From Bacteroidetes bacterium UBA2322 (GTDB lineage Bacteria; Bacteroidota; Bacteroidia; Chitinophagales; UBA2359): 10,257 bases of DNA. The translations under genes were made by a program, and so were the position numbers. Below, piece by piece: positions 1 to 6,131 of the stretch. Each line of letters begins with the position of its first letter. The first letter of the stretch is position 1. The stretch covers positions 1 through 10,257 of the forward strand of contig DDVC01000202.1 in assembly GCA_002345145.1 (NCBI GenBank), given 5' to 3'. A model generated the notes under the pieces. That model was not told the DNA's origin, ran no database searches, and worked only from the letters and a program-made list of their open reading frames with translations.

Positions 1-78
1 GGGGTGCGGAAAGTGGGATTTAACCAAGCCGGGCATTTCGGCACTATCGGGCTAACTTTTTGCCCCGTTAGTTGTTGA
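1..78 (+). other. Unassigned left edge, possible tail of an upstream reading frame
   Basis: The first frame is open from the window edge to a TGA at 76-78 and would encode about 25 residues ending in FCPVSC. The second frame is open to a TAA at 53-55. Neither resembles a domain I recognise, so this may be the end of an upstream gene, a dispersed repeat, or plain intergenic sequence. The short self-complementary blocks (AGCC/GGCT, GCCG/CGGC at about 28-55) are too small to call a structure. Positions 79-200 are AT-rich and show nothing further that I can support. Confidence 0.15.
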
Positions 79-205
79 ACCCAAAAGAATCATTAAACCG
101 CATCTTAAAGCGCCATAACAAACATTTTACCCTACTTTATTGCGCCAACAAAATCAGCCAAACAAATAATCTTTCTGTTAAGCAAACTTTTTACCCTTTT
201 TTATT

Positions 206-213
206 TAACTTTG
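206..213 (+). promoter_or_regulatory. Bacteroidota -7 element upstream of pdhA
   Basis: TAACTTTG is a full match to the Bacteroidota -7 consensus TAnnTTTG and lies 24 bases before the pdhA ATG at 238. The expected transcription start is near 217, giving a leader of about 20 bases. No good TTTG element lies 19-21 bases upstream, so the -33 half is weak. The 13 bases from 206 to 218 are identical to the tRNA-His promoter core on the other strand at 5991-6003. Confidence 0.45.
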
Positions 214-237
214 CACCCACTTTTGAAAAAAAGCTCT

Positions 238-1251
238 ATGACACCCAACTTTGCCACACCCATTACCGAATTTACTAAAGAAACCTACCTCTATTGGTAC
301 GAACTGATGCTGTTGCTGCGGCGTTTTGAAGAAAAAGCCGGTCAGTTGTACGGACAGCAAAAAATTCGGGGTTTCTGCCATTTATACATCGGGCAAGAAG
401 CCGTAGCAGCCGGTATTGCTACTGCCACCCGAAAAACAGACCCCATCATTACCGCCTATCGCGATCACGGATTAGCAATGGCTAAGGGCATTTCGGCAAA
501 CGCCTGCATGGCAGAATTATATGCCAAAGAAACCGGCTGTGCAAAAGGTAAAGGCGGCTCAATGCACTTCTTTTCAAAAGAACATTACTTTTTTGGTGGA
601 CATGGAATTGTGGGCGCACAAATTCCGCTGGGTGCCGGCATAGCCTTTGCCGAAAAATACAGCAATAAAGACAATGTTTGTATTACCCTGTTTGGAGACG
701 GCGCTGCCCGGCAAGGCGCATTGCACGAAACTTTTAATATGGCAATGCTTTGGAAACTGCCCGTAGTATTCATTTGCGAAAATAACTACTATGCAATGGG
801 TACATCGGTTCAGCGCTCCAGCAACGTGGCAGATATTTACAAATTAGGATTGGCTTATGATATGCCTTCTTTTGTAGTAGATGGCATGAGCTGCGAAGCC
901 GTACATGAAGCCATTTACAACGCTGCCCAACATGCCCGAAACGGAAATGGTCCTACTTTTCTGGAAATACGCACCTACCGCTACCGTGGGCACTCTATGA
1001 GCGACCCCGCAAAATATCGTACTAAGGAAGAAGTGGAGCAATACAAAGAAATTGACCCGCTGCGTGTAGTGTACAAACAACTCATAGACAAAGGTTATGC
1101 TACCGAAGAACAACTGGAAGCTATGGAAGAAAAAATAAAAGCCGAAGTAAACCAATCGGTTGCATTTGCCGAACAATCTCCTTATCCGGCAAATGAAGAG
1201 CTGTATAAAGATGTGTATATGCAGCCCGATTACCCCTACATTAAACATTAA
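238..1251 (+). CDS. pdhA: Pyruvate dehydrogenase E1 component, alpha subunit
   Basis: This is the 337-residue E1 alpha subunit, which with E1 beta forms the thiamine-diphosphate enzyme that decarboxylates pyruvate and acetylates the lipoyl groups of E2 in the cytoplasm. The TPP/Mg motif is complete: GDG at 153-155 and NN at 182-183. The N-terminal CHLYIGQEA (47-55), YRDHG (74-78) and the phosphorylation-loop signature YRGHSMSDP (249-257) are those of the pyruvate-type enzyme, favouring PDH over branched-chain or acetoin dehydrogenases. The frame is open from a TTG at 211, but that codon lies inside the -7 promoter element, so the ATG at 238 is the start; the resulting length is normal for the family. 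A TPR gene follows after 51 bases on the same strand. No E1 beta or E2 gene is in the window. Confidence 0.95.
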   Translation: MTPNFATPITEFTKETYLYWYELMLLLRRFEEKAGQLYGQQKIRGFCHLYIGQEAVAAGIATATRKTDPIITAYRDHGLAMAKGISANACMAELYAKETGCAKGKGGSMHFFSKEHYFFGGHGIVGAQIPLGAGIAFAEKYSNKDNVCITLFGDGAARQGALHETFNMAMLWKLPVVFICENNYYAMGTSVQRSSNVADIYKLGLAYDMPSFVVDGMSCEAVHEAIYNAAQHARNGNGPTFLEIRTYRYRGHSMSDPAKYRTKEEVEQYKEIDPLRVVYKQLIDKGYATEEQLEAMEEKIKAEVNQSVAFAEQSPYPANEELYKDVYMQPDYPYIKH

Positions 1252-1302
1252 CCTGTTTACCTAACTAACTGTTTCTATCATAATCAAACCGAACCTCAAA
1301 CT

Positions 1303-2001
1303 ATGTCTAAGGCTAAGCAAGCAGAAACCAAGTCGTTTTTAGATGAGGAAATAGACCTCCGGGAGTCATACAGCAAAGTAGAACATTTTATTCACGATAA
1401 CCGCAACACAGTGTTGGCTGTAGTAGGCGGTATAGCGCTTATACTGGCTATATTTTTTGGTTTCAGAAGTGTTTACCTGCCCTCACAGGAACGCGCCGCG
1501 CAAGCCGAAATGTTTGTAGCTCAGCAATACTTTAAGAATGACTCGCTAAACCTTGCCCTCAACGGCGATGGCAGCTACCCGGGTTTCTTGGGTATTATCA
1601 GCGATTACAGCGGATTTACCAAATCGGTTAAACTTGCCCACTATTATGCCGGTATCATTTACCTTAACCAAAGCAATTTTGAAGATGCCATTAAGCACCT
1701 TTCTAAATTTAGCGGTTCTGATCCGGTTATTAATGCTACTGCCTACGGCGCATTGGGCGATGCCTATTCAGAAACCGGTAAAATGGACAAAGCCATTTCT
1801 TATTACAAAAAAGCCGCTGCCGCCAGCAACAACGAGTTTACCGCACCCTTTAACCTGCTCAAAGCAGGTATGGCGCTGGAACAGCAAGGCGATTTTAGTG
1901 GCGCTAAATCGGTTTACGAACAAATCAAAAAAGACTATGCCGAAAGCCAGCAGGGCAGAGAGATAGACAAATACATTGCCCGCGCCGAAGCTAATTTGTA
2001 A
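1303..2001 (+). CDS. Membrane-anchored tetratricopeptide repeat protein
   Basis: This 232-residue protein has a charged cytoplasmic N-terminus (1-35), one hydrophobic segment at about 36-54 (VLAVVGGIALILAIFFGF) and a soluble C-terminal part. TPR-like helix pairs lie at about 110-136, 147-175 (the best, with LGDAYSETGKMDKAISYY) and 184-213. The architecture (short tail, single membrane span, TPRs outside the membrane) resembles YfgM-type proteins that bind partners near the Sec translocon, but the Bacteroidota members are mostly uncharacterised and I do not assign that role. The gene lies 51 bases after pdhA with no obvious promoter between them, so co-transcription is possible. It ends in a strong terminator and is followed by ribH, an order often seen in Bacteroidota genomes. 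The start ATG is the first in frame and has no Shine-Dalgarno. Confidence 0.85.
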   Translation: MSKAKQAETKSFLDEEIDLRESYSKVEHFIHDNRNTVLAVVGGIALILAIFFGFRSVYLPSQERAAQAEMFVAQQYFKNDSLNLALNGDGSYPGFLGIISDYSGFTKSVKLAHYYAGIIYLNQSNFEDAIKHLSKFSGSDPVINATAYGALGDAYSETGKMDKAISYYKKAAAASNNEFTAPFNLLKAGMALEQQGDFSGAKSVYEQIKKDYAESQQGREIDKYIARAEANL

Positions 2002-2021
2002 ATTATTGCTCCATACGCTTT

Positions 2022-2068
2022 AAACGCCAACAGAAAACATAAAACACTCTCTGTTGGCGTTTTTATTT
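2022..2068 (+). terminator. Intrinsic terminator after the TPR gene
   Basis: A perfect 13-bp inverted repeat (AAACGCCAACAGA at 2022-2034, TCTGTTGGCGTTT at 2050-2062) with a 15-base loop runs directly into TTTTATTT. It starts 20 bases after the TPR stop codon and separates pdhA-TPR from ribH. On the opposite strand the stem is not followed by a comparable T-run close by, so it works mainly in the + direction. Confidence 0.85.
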
Positions 2069-2100
2069 GTCCTGCCACTAAACAACAGTCAGCACAACCA

Positions 2101-2133
2101 TTTGGCGGGGTAAAACGTCTTTAAATAATTGGG
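2101..2133 (+). promoter_or_regulatory. Weak candidate promoter for ribH
   Basis: TTTG at 2101-2104 is followed after 21 bases by TAATTGGG (2126-2133), which matches the -7 consensus TAnnTTTG at all but two fixed positions. An alternative is TAACTTTT at 2168-2175 with TTG at 2148-2150 (17-base spacing), which would place the transcription start on or next to the ribH ATG. Because a terminator separates ribH from the TPR gene, some promoter must lie in 2069-2178; which of these it is cannot be decided by reading. Confidence 0.25.
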
Positions 2134-2178
2134 GTAAATAACCCACATTGCTTATACCACACTCATTTAACTTTTACC

Positions 2179-2700
2179 ATGTCTGCCATTTTACAAAACC
2201 TTTCTACCTACAACGCTGCCGATATTCCCGATGCCGCCGCCATGAGTTTTGGCATAGTAGTAGCCGATTACAACTCCGATATTACCTACCCCATGTTGCA
2301 GGGCTGTATAGAAACCCTATTGGCGCATGGCGCAAATGAAAATAATATTCACCTTTACCACGTACCCGGCAGTTTTGAACTGCCATTGGCAGCTCTTGCT
2401 TTGTATGAACGCAAAAAACCCGATGCAGTTATCTGTTTGGGCTGTGTTATTACCGGCGAAACCCGACACGATGAGTATATCAACAAAGCTGTATCTGATG
2501 CCATTATGAAGCTGGGGTTGGTGCATAAAACGCCCTTTATTTTTGGGGTGCTTACGCCACAAAACCACCGGCAAGCCCTTGACCGCGCCGGCGGAAAACA
2601 TGGCAACAAAGGTATAGAAGCCGCCGTTACTGCCATTAAAATGGTGCAATTAGTAAAGGGCGACAAAAACAAAAATAGGGCTGGCTTTATAACGCCCTAA
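2179..2700 (+). CDS. ribH: 6,7-dimethyl-8-ribityllumazine synthase
   Basis: RibH joins 5-amino-6-ribitylaminouracil and 3,4-dihydroxy-2-butanone 4-phosphate to make the lumazine precursor of riboflavin. The 173-residue protein carries the family signatures: the ring-stacking aromatic in VVADYN (Y31), the VPGSFELP loop (63-70), the GETRHDEY motif with the catalytic histidine H97, FGVLT (122-126), and R136 in ALDRAG followed by GNKGIEAA (142-149). The residue after the histidine is Asp where E. coli RibH has Phe, a position that varies. Members of this family form pentamers or 60-subunit shells. ribH is cut off from the upstream TPR gene by a terminator, so it needs its own promoter; no FMN riboswitch is visible in the short leader. 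The start is the ATG in TTTTACCATG. The gene is convergent with ggt, 58 bases apart. Confidence 0.96.
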   Translation: MSAILQNLSTYNAADIPDAAAMSFGIVVADYNSDITYPMLQGCIETLLAHGANENNIHLYHVPGSFELPLAALALYERKKPDAVICLGCVITGETRHDEYINKAVSDAIMKLGLVHKTPFIFGVLTPQNHRQALDRAGGKHGNKGIEAAVTAIKMVQLVKGDKNKNRAGFITP

Positions 2701-2758
2701 ACTTTTTTGTGGCGGCGCAACTATTAACCCCCAATTGTTGAGCCTTTTTTTAAGGCAT

Positions 2759-4516
2759 CTAAAATCCCAATGCGGTATCTTCGCCCCGCATATCTCCTGC
2801 GCCTTCAAGAGTACCATCGGGGCGCACTAAAATGGCATCTACTCTGCCTATGGGTTCGCGCTCCACTATGGTATGCCCCATTTTGGTAAGTTGCTGAATG
2901 CACATTTTGCTGAGGGCATTTTTTTCAATAAACAGCGTATCGGGTTTCCACTGGTGGTGAAACCTGCCGGCATTAACCGCCTCTTGCATTGACATTTGAA
3001 ATTCTACTACATTCAAAAAAGTTTGGAAAACAGAGGTAATAATAGTAGAACCTCCCGGCGAGCCCAGAACCATAAACAAGTTGCCTTTTTTTTCTACTAT
3101 GGTAGGAGTCATTGAGCTGAGCATTCGTTTAGCTGGAGCAATGGCATTTGCTTCGGCACCCACTAAACCGTACATATTAGGCACACCCGGTTTTACGCTA
3201 AAATCATCCATTTGGTTATTTAGTAAAAAACCGGCGCCACCCACACATACCTTTGAGCCAAAAGAGCCATTAAGTGTAGTAGTAACCGAAACGGCATTGC
3301 CATAAGCATCTACTATAGAGTAGTGGGTAGTTTCTTCTTTTTCGGGTTTTTTTTTGTTTTTAGGCGTTTCTTCCAGTTTCATACCCTCAATTTCGCCCGC
3401 CTTTACCATGGCTGATGGCGTAGCTTTTTCCATATTTAACGTTTCCATACGGGCATTGAGGTACTTTTTAGAAAGCAGCGCCGTAACCGGTACGTTGTAA
3501 AAATCGGGGTCGCCCAGGTGGGTGGCACGGTCGGCATAAACGCGGCGCTCAGTTTCTACCATTACATGCACCGTTTGGGGTGTATGAAAGCCCCACAGCG
3601 CTAAGGGTTTGTTTTCTACCATACGCAGCAGTTGGTTGAGCGCCACCCCGCCGCTGGAAGGCGGAGGCATAGAAATAATGCGGTATTCTTTATACTGGTT
3701 GATAATGGCTGTACGCCATACCGACTCGTAATTTTCAAGGTCTTCAAAACTTATAATGCCATTACCTCGGTTCATTTCGGCTATGATACTTTTAGCTACA
3801 TCGCCGGTATAAAATCCGTTTCGTCCTTGGTCGCGTATTTTAACCAAGGTTTTAGCCAAATCGGGTTGTTTAAGCGTATCGCCGGCTTTCCAGCCTTGCG
3901 GGTTAATAAAAGCGCAGGGCATGGTATTGAGGCGTTTAAAATCCTCTTGTAAAGCGTTAAGTTTAGTTGGTTCCACATCAGAAAAAAAGTAAACGCCTTT
4001 TTCAGCCAAGTCTATAGCGGGCTGTATCAGTTCTTGCCAGGGTAGTTTACCATATTTTGCGTGTGCTTTTTTCATGCCGTCCACAGTGCCGGGTACGCCT
4101 ACTGCAAGGTGTCCTTCTAAGCTTTGATTCGGAATAACATTGCCCGCACTGTCTAAATACATGTTTCTAACGGCTCTTAGCGGGGCTTTTTCGCGGTAGT
4201 CAAGGCATGCAATTTCACCATCTTTGGTGCGCAAAACCAAAAAACCGCCGCCGCCTATGTTTCCGGCGCTCGGATACACTACTGCCAGGGCAAACTGAAC
4301 CGCTACTGCCGCGTCTATGGCGTTGCCGCCACGTTTGAGAACCTCCACCCCTATGCGAGTAGCTTCGGGGTGTGCGCTAACTACCATTGCCTTTTCAGCT
4401 ATTGCTCCCGAAAATCGGGCATCGGTTCGGTAAAGCAGGTTGGGAAAAGGCGTTTCTTTACAGCCGATGGCGCAAAGAGTAAAGATAATTAACAGTAAAC
4501 CTATTTTATGGCGCAT
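2759..4516 (-). CDS. ggt: Gamma-glutamyltransferase, lipoprotein type
   Basis: This 585-residue Ntn-hydrolase moves or hydrolyses the gamma-glutamyl group of glutathione and related peptides outside the cytoplasm. It is made as a precursor that cleaves itself before the catalytic threonine, here T396 at the start of TTHYS. All E. coli GGT active-site residues have counterparts: R108 in DYRE, N416, D438 in NNQMDDF, S467-S468 in LSSMTP, and G488-G489 in GSPGGS. The N-terminus is a hydrophobic signal ending in AIGC, with C19 as likely lipidated cysteine; the -3 residue is Ala rather than Leu, a loose lipobox. A Lys/Glu-rich linker (about 380-395) precedes the cleavage site. The gene stands alone, convergent with ribH and divergent from hslR. 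Hydrolase against transpeptidase activity cannot be told from sequence alone. Confidence 0.95.
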   Translation of the reverse strand: MRHKIGLLLIIFTLCAIGCKETPFPNLLYRTDARFSGAIAEKAMVVSAHPEATRIGVEVLKRGGNAIDAAVAVQFALAVVYPSAGNIGGGGFLVLRTKDGEIACLDYREKAPLRAVRNMYLDSAGNVIPNQSLEGHLAVGVPGTVDGMKKAHAKYGKLPWQELIQPAIDLAEKGVYFFSDVEPTKLNALQEDFKRLNTMPCAFINPQGWKAGDTLKQPDLAKTLVKIRDQGRNGFYTGDVAKSIIAEMNRGNGIISFEDLENYESVWRTAIINQYKEYRIISMPPPSSGGVALNQLLRMVENKPLALWGFHTPQTVHVMVETERRVYADRATHLGDPDFYNVPVTALLSKKYLNARMETLNMEKATPSAMVKAGEIEGMKLEETPKNKKKPEKEETTHYSIVDAYGNAVSVTTTLNGSFGSKVCVGGAGFLLNNQMDDFSVKPGVPNMYGLVGAEANAIAPAKRMLSSMTPTIVEKKGNLFMVLGSPGGSTIITSVFQTFLNVVEFQMSMQEAVNAGRFHHQWKPDTLFIEKNALSKMCIQQLTKMGHTIVEREPIGRVDAILVRPDGTLEGAGDMRGEDTALGF

Positions 4517-4577
4517 AATAGCGTGGCTTAGAAGAGATGGCGAAATACAAATGCCGATAAATACATGTTTAAAGGCA

Positions 4578-4585
4578 CAAAATTA
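4578..4585 (-). promoter_or_regulatory. Candidate -7 element for ggt
   Basis: On the minus strand this reads TAATTTTG, a full match to TAnnTTTG, about 60 bases before the ggt ATG. No clear TTTG lies 19-21 bases further upstream, so only half of the promoter is supported. Confidence 0.35.
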
Positions 4586-4612
4586 ACCCATCTGCTTAAC
4601 TATTGGTAAAAC

Positions 4613-4645
4613 TTTGTTGTTATTTACCCATAACAAGTATGTTTG
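4613..4645 (+). promoter_or_regulatory. Candidate promoter for the hslR-mnmD pair
   Basis: TTTGTTG at 4613-4619 supplies a -33 element, and TATGTTTG at 4638-4645 is a full match to the Bacteroidota -7 consensus. The spacing is 21 bases from TTTG or 18 from TTG. The expected transcript would have a leader of roughly 85 bases before the hslR ATG. The site lies back to back with the ggt promoter-like element in the divergent intergenic region 4517-4735. Confidence 0.5.
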
Positions 4646-4735
4646 CAGGTGGTTTACGGTAATACGCCATAAAGGTTGTTTGGGTTGTTTACACTTTCAG
4701 CGCTTGTGTACTATTATTTTAATGATTTTAAATCT

Positions 4736-5125
4736 ATGTCGGATACCTCAAAATTGCGGATAGACAAATGGCTTTGGGCAGTTAGGGTGTTTAAGACCCG
4801 AAGTTTAGCTACCGATGCCTGCCACGCCGGACGTATAAAAATAGAAGGGAACTCGGTAAAAGCCTCCTATATGCTTAAAGTGGGCGAAACGGTAACTATA
4901 AACAAAGAGGGCGAAAAAAAAATACTGAAAGTAGTTACCCTTTTAGAAAAGCGGGTAGGAGCTCCCCTTGCCGCTGCTTGTTATGAAGACCTTACACCGC
5001 CTCCCGAACCTAAAGATGCCTACACAGAAGCCCTATTTTACTACCCTGCCGATGCCCGCCGTAAAAAAGGCGAAGGCAGACCTACCAAAAAAGAACGCCG
5101 CCGGCTTGATGAGTTTACCGAGTAA
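4736..5125 (+). CDS. hslR: RNA-binding S4-domain protein, Hsp15-like
   Basis: The 129-residue protein matches E. coli Hsp15 (133 aa) along its length. The S4 domain starts at LRIDKWLWAVRVFKTRSLA (7-25), continues through AGRIKIEGNSVKAS (31-44) and ends near LKVV (64-67); the basic C-terminus has GRPTKKERRRLDEF (114-127), the counterpart of the Hsp15 RPDKKERRDLLRF tail. Hsp15 binds free 50S subunits that still carry a nascent chain and helps recycle them; by homology the same role is expected here. An in-frame TTG at 4676 would add 20 hydrophobic residues unlike the family, so the ATG at 4736, directly before MSDTSKLRIDKW, is the start. mnmD follows after 35 bases and is probably co-transcribed. 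Confidence 0.85.
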   Translation: MSDTSKLRIDKWLWAVRVFKTRSLATDACHAGRIKIEGNSVKASYMLKVGETVTINKEGEKKILKVVTLLEKRVGAPLAAACYEDLTPPPEPKDAYTEALFYYPADARRKKGEGRPTKKERRRLDEFTE

Positions 5126-5160
5126 ACAAAAAAAGTAAGCCCAAAGAAAACATACCTACC

Positions 5161-5838
5161 ATGAACCCCACCTTAGTTACCACTGCCGATGGGTCGCACA
5201 GCCTTTATATAGCTGAACTGAGCGAACACTATCATTCTGTTCACGGAGCTATCCAAGAATCGGAACATGTATTTATTGGGGCAGGTTTGGAGGCTGTTAG
5301 CAGCCGGATACCGTATTTGCACCTATTGGAAATGGGGTTTGGCACGGGGTTAAATGCTTTTTTAACCTACCTTGCCTGCCTGAACAACCCTGCCCGGCAT
5401 GTTTATTACACTGCTTTAGAGGCTTACCCCATAGATACCCAAACTGCTTTGCAGCTCAACTATACCAATAGGTTAAATGCCCATGCTCATGCGCCCGTTT
5501 TTGAGGCTATGCACCAATGCGCATGGAACAGTCCGGTGGCTGTAACACCAAATTTTACCCTTACCAAACTTTGTACTACCATACAAGAGGCAACGCTGCC
5601 CACAAATGCGTTTCACCTTATTTATTTTGATGCTTTTGCTCCCTCTGCCCAGCCCGAACTGTGGACAGCAACCGTTTTTGAAAAAATGTACCAAGCGCTT
5701 TTACCTGATGGGCTGCTTACTACCTATTGCGCAAAGGGAGAGGTAAAAAGAACCCTGCGCAATGTGGGTTTTACTGTGCAGAGTTTGCCTGGTCCGATAG
5801 GTAAACGCGAAATGACAAGGGCAATGAAACCGGCATAA
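5161..5838 (+). CDS. mnmD: tRNA U34 methyltransferase, stand-alone MnmD (MnmC2 domain)
   Basis: This 225-residue SAM-dependent enzyme corresponds to the methyltransferase half of MnmC, which converts 5-aminomethyl-2-thiouridine to the methylaminomethyl form at wobble position 34 of certain tRNAs. Visible signatures are the N-terminal EHYHSVHGAIQESEHVFI region (22-39), the SAM-binding loop LEMGFGTGLN (56-65), DAFAPSAQPELW (157-168) and the C-terminal TYCAKGEVKRTLRNVGF (188-204) with GKREM (214-218). There is no FAD-dependent MnmC1 oxidoreductase domain; the length fits the free-standing DUF752/MnmD form known from several bacteria. It follows hslR by 35 bases, which suggests one transcript for two translation-support proteins. 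The ATG in CCTACCATG is preferred; no Shine-Dalgarno is present. No intrinsic terminator with a + strand T-run follows it. Confidence 0.88.
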   Translation: MNPTLVTTADGSHSLYIAELSEHYHSVHGAIQESEHVFIGAGLEAVSSRIPYLHLLEMGFGTGLNAFLTYLACLNNPARHVYYTALEAYPIDTQTALQLNYTNRLNAHAHAPVFEAMHQCAWNSPVAVTPNFTLTKLCTTIQEATLPTNAFHLIYFDAFAPSAQPELWTATVFEKMYQALLPDGLLTTYCAKGEVKRTLRNVGFTVQSLPGPIGKREMTRAMKPA

Positions 5839-5848
5839 ACCCGATAAA

Positions 5849-5890
5849 GTAAAAAACAAAACCCCGATGAAACAAAGGTATCATCGGGGT
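5849..5890 (-). terminator. Intrinsic terminator of tRNA-His
   Basis: ACCCCGATGA (5861-5870) and TCATCGGGGT (5881-5890) form a perfect 10-bp stem with a 10-base loop. Read on the minus strand the stem is followed by TTTTGTTTTTTAC, the required T-tract, so it ends the tRNA-His transcript 17 bases beyond the tRNA 3' end. On the + strand the stem has an A-run before it and no T-run after it, so it is not a good terminator for mnmD. Confidence 0.85.
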
Positions 5891-5906
5891 AGGTAGCGGA
5901 TTAGGG

Positions 5907-5981
5907 GGTGCCCAATGGGATTCGAACCCACGGCCCTCAGAACCACAATCTGATGCTCTAACCTACTGAGCTATGGGCACC
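5907..5981 (-). tRNA. tRNA-His (anticodon GTG)
   Basis: The minus strand folds into a full cloverleaf: acceptor GTGCCCA/TGGGCAC, D-arm GCTC/GAGC, anticodon stem TCAGA/TCTGA with loop TTGTGGT (anticodon GTG), and T-arm GTGGG/CCCAT with loop TTCGAAT. An extra G at the 5' end (G-1, position 5981) faces C73 (5907), the identity element of histidine tRNA. No CCA is encoded, as is usual in Bacteroidota. G34 makes this one of the four tRNA species that receive queuosine. It is a single-gene transcript with its own promoter and terminator. Confidence 0.97.
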
Positions 5982-5995
5982 GTATATTTAGGGTG

Positions 5996-6027
5996 CAAAG
6001 TTAGCAATTAAGAAACCAATTTTGCAA
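5996..6027 (-). promoter_or_regulatory. Promoter of tRNA-His
   Basis: The minus strand shows TTG (6025-6027), a 21-base spacer, and TAACTTTG (5996-6003), a full match to the Bacteroidota -7 element. Transcription would start near 5992, about 10 bases before the mature tRNA 5' end. The first -33 base is C instead of T (CTTG). Confidence 0.6.
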
Positions 6028-6068
6028 GTAAATAGTTTCTTTTTGCTAAAAAAATCTTGATGTTGGAA

Positions 6069-6098
6069 TGAGTTGTGAGTTATGAGTTATGGATGAGT
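6069..6098. repeat. Short GAGTTAT-type tandem repeats
   Basis: Four copies of the 7-mer core TGAGTT are packed in 30 bases (TGAGTT at 6069, 6076, 6083 and 6094), the first three in exact 7-base steps. The tract lies in the noncoding gap between the tRNA-His promoter and the end of the three-repeat OmpA gene. Nothing ties it to a function; slippage-derived tandem repeat is the simplest reading. Confidence 0.5.
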
Positions 6099-6131
6099 TT
6101 AGTACCCTCTACCCACTACTATCTACCAAAA

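Noticed and set aside
211..237. TTG start for pdhA nine codons upstream
   Set aside because: The TTG lies inside the -7 promoter element TAACTTTG, and the family N-terminus begins properly at the ATG at 238.
844..1248. Long minus-strand open frame opposite pdhA
   Set aside because: Its translation has no domain, and the plus-strand frame is an unmistakable PdhA; it is a shadow frame.
2070..2178. FMN riboswitch upstream of ribH
   Set aside because: The gap is only about 110 bases, and the conserved RFN-element blocks are not seen.
2742..2756. GCCTT-TTTTT-AAGGC hairpin between ribH and ggt as a shared terminator
   Set aside because: Only a 5-bp stem whose loop is the T-run itself; no separate T-tract follows on either strand.
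4676..4735. TTG start for hslR adding a hydrophobic N-terminus
   Set aside because: Hsp15 has no signal or membrane segment; the ATG at 4736 gives a full-length match.
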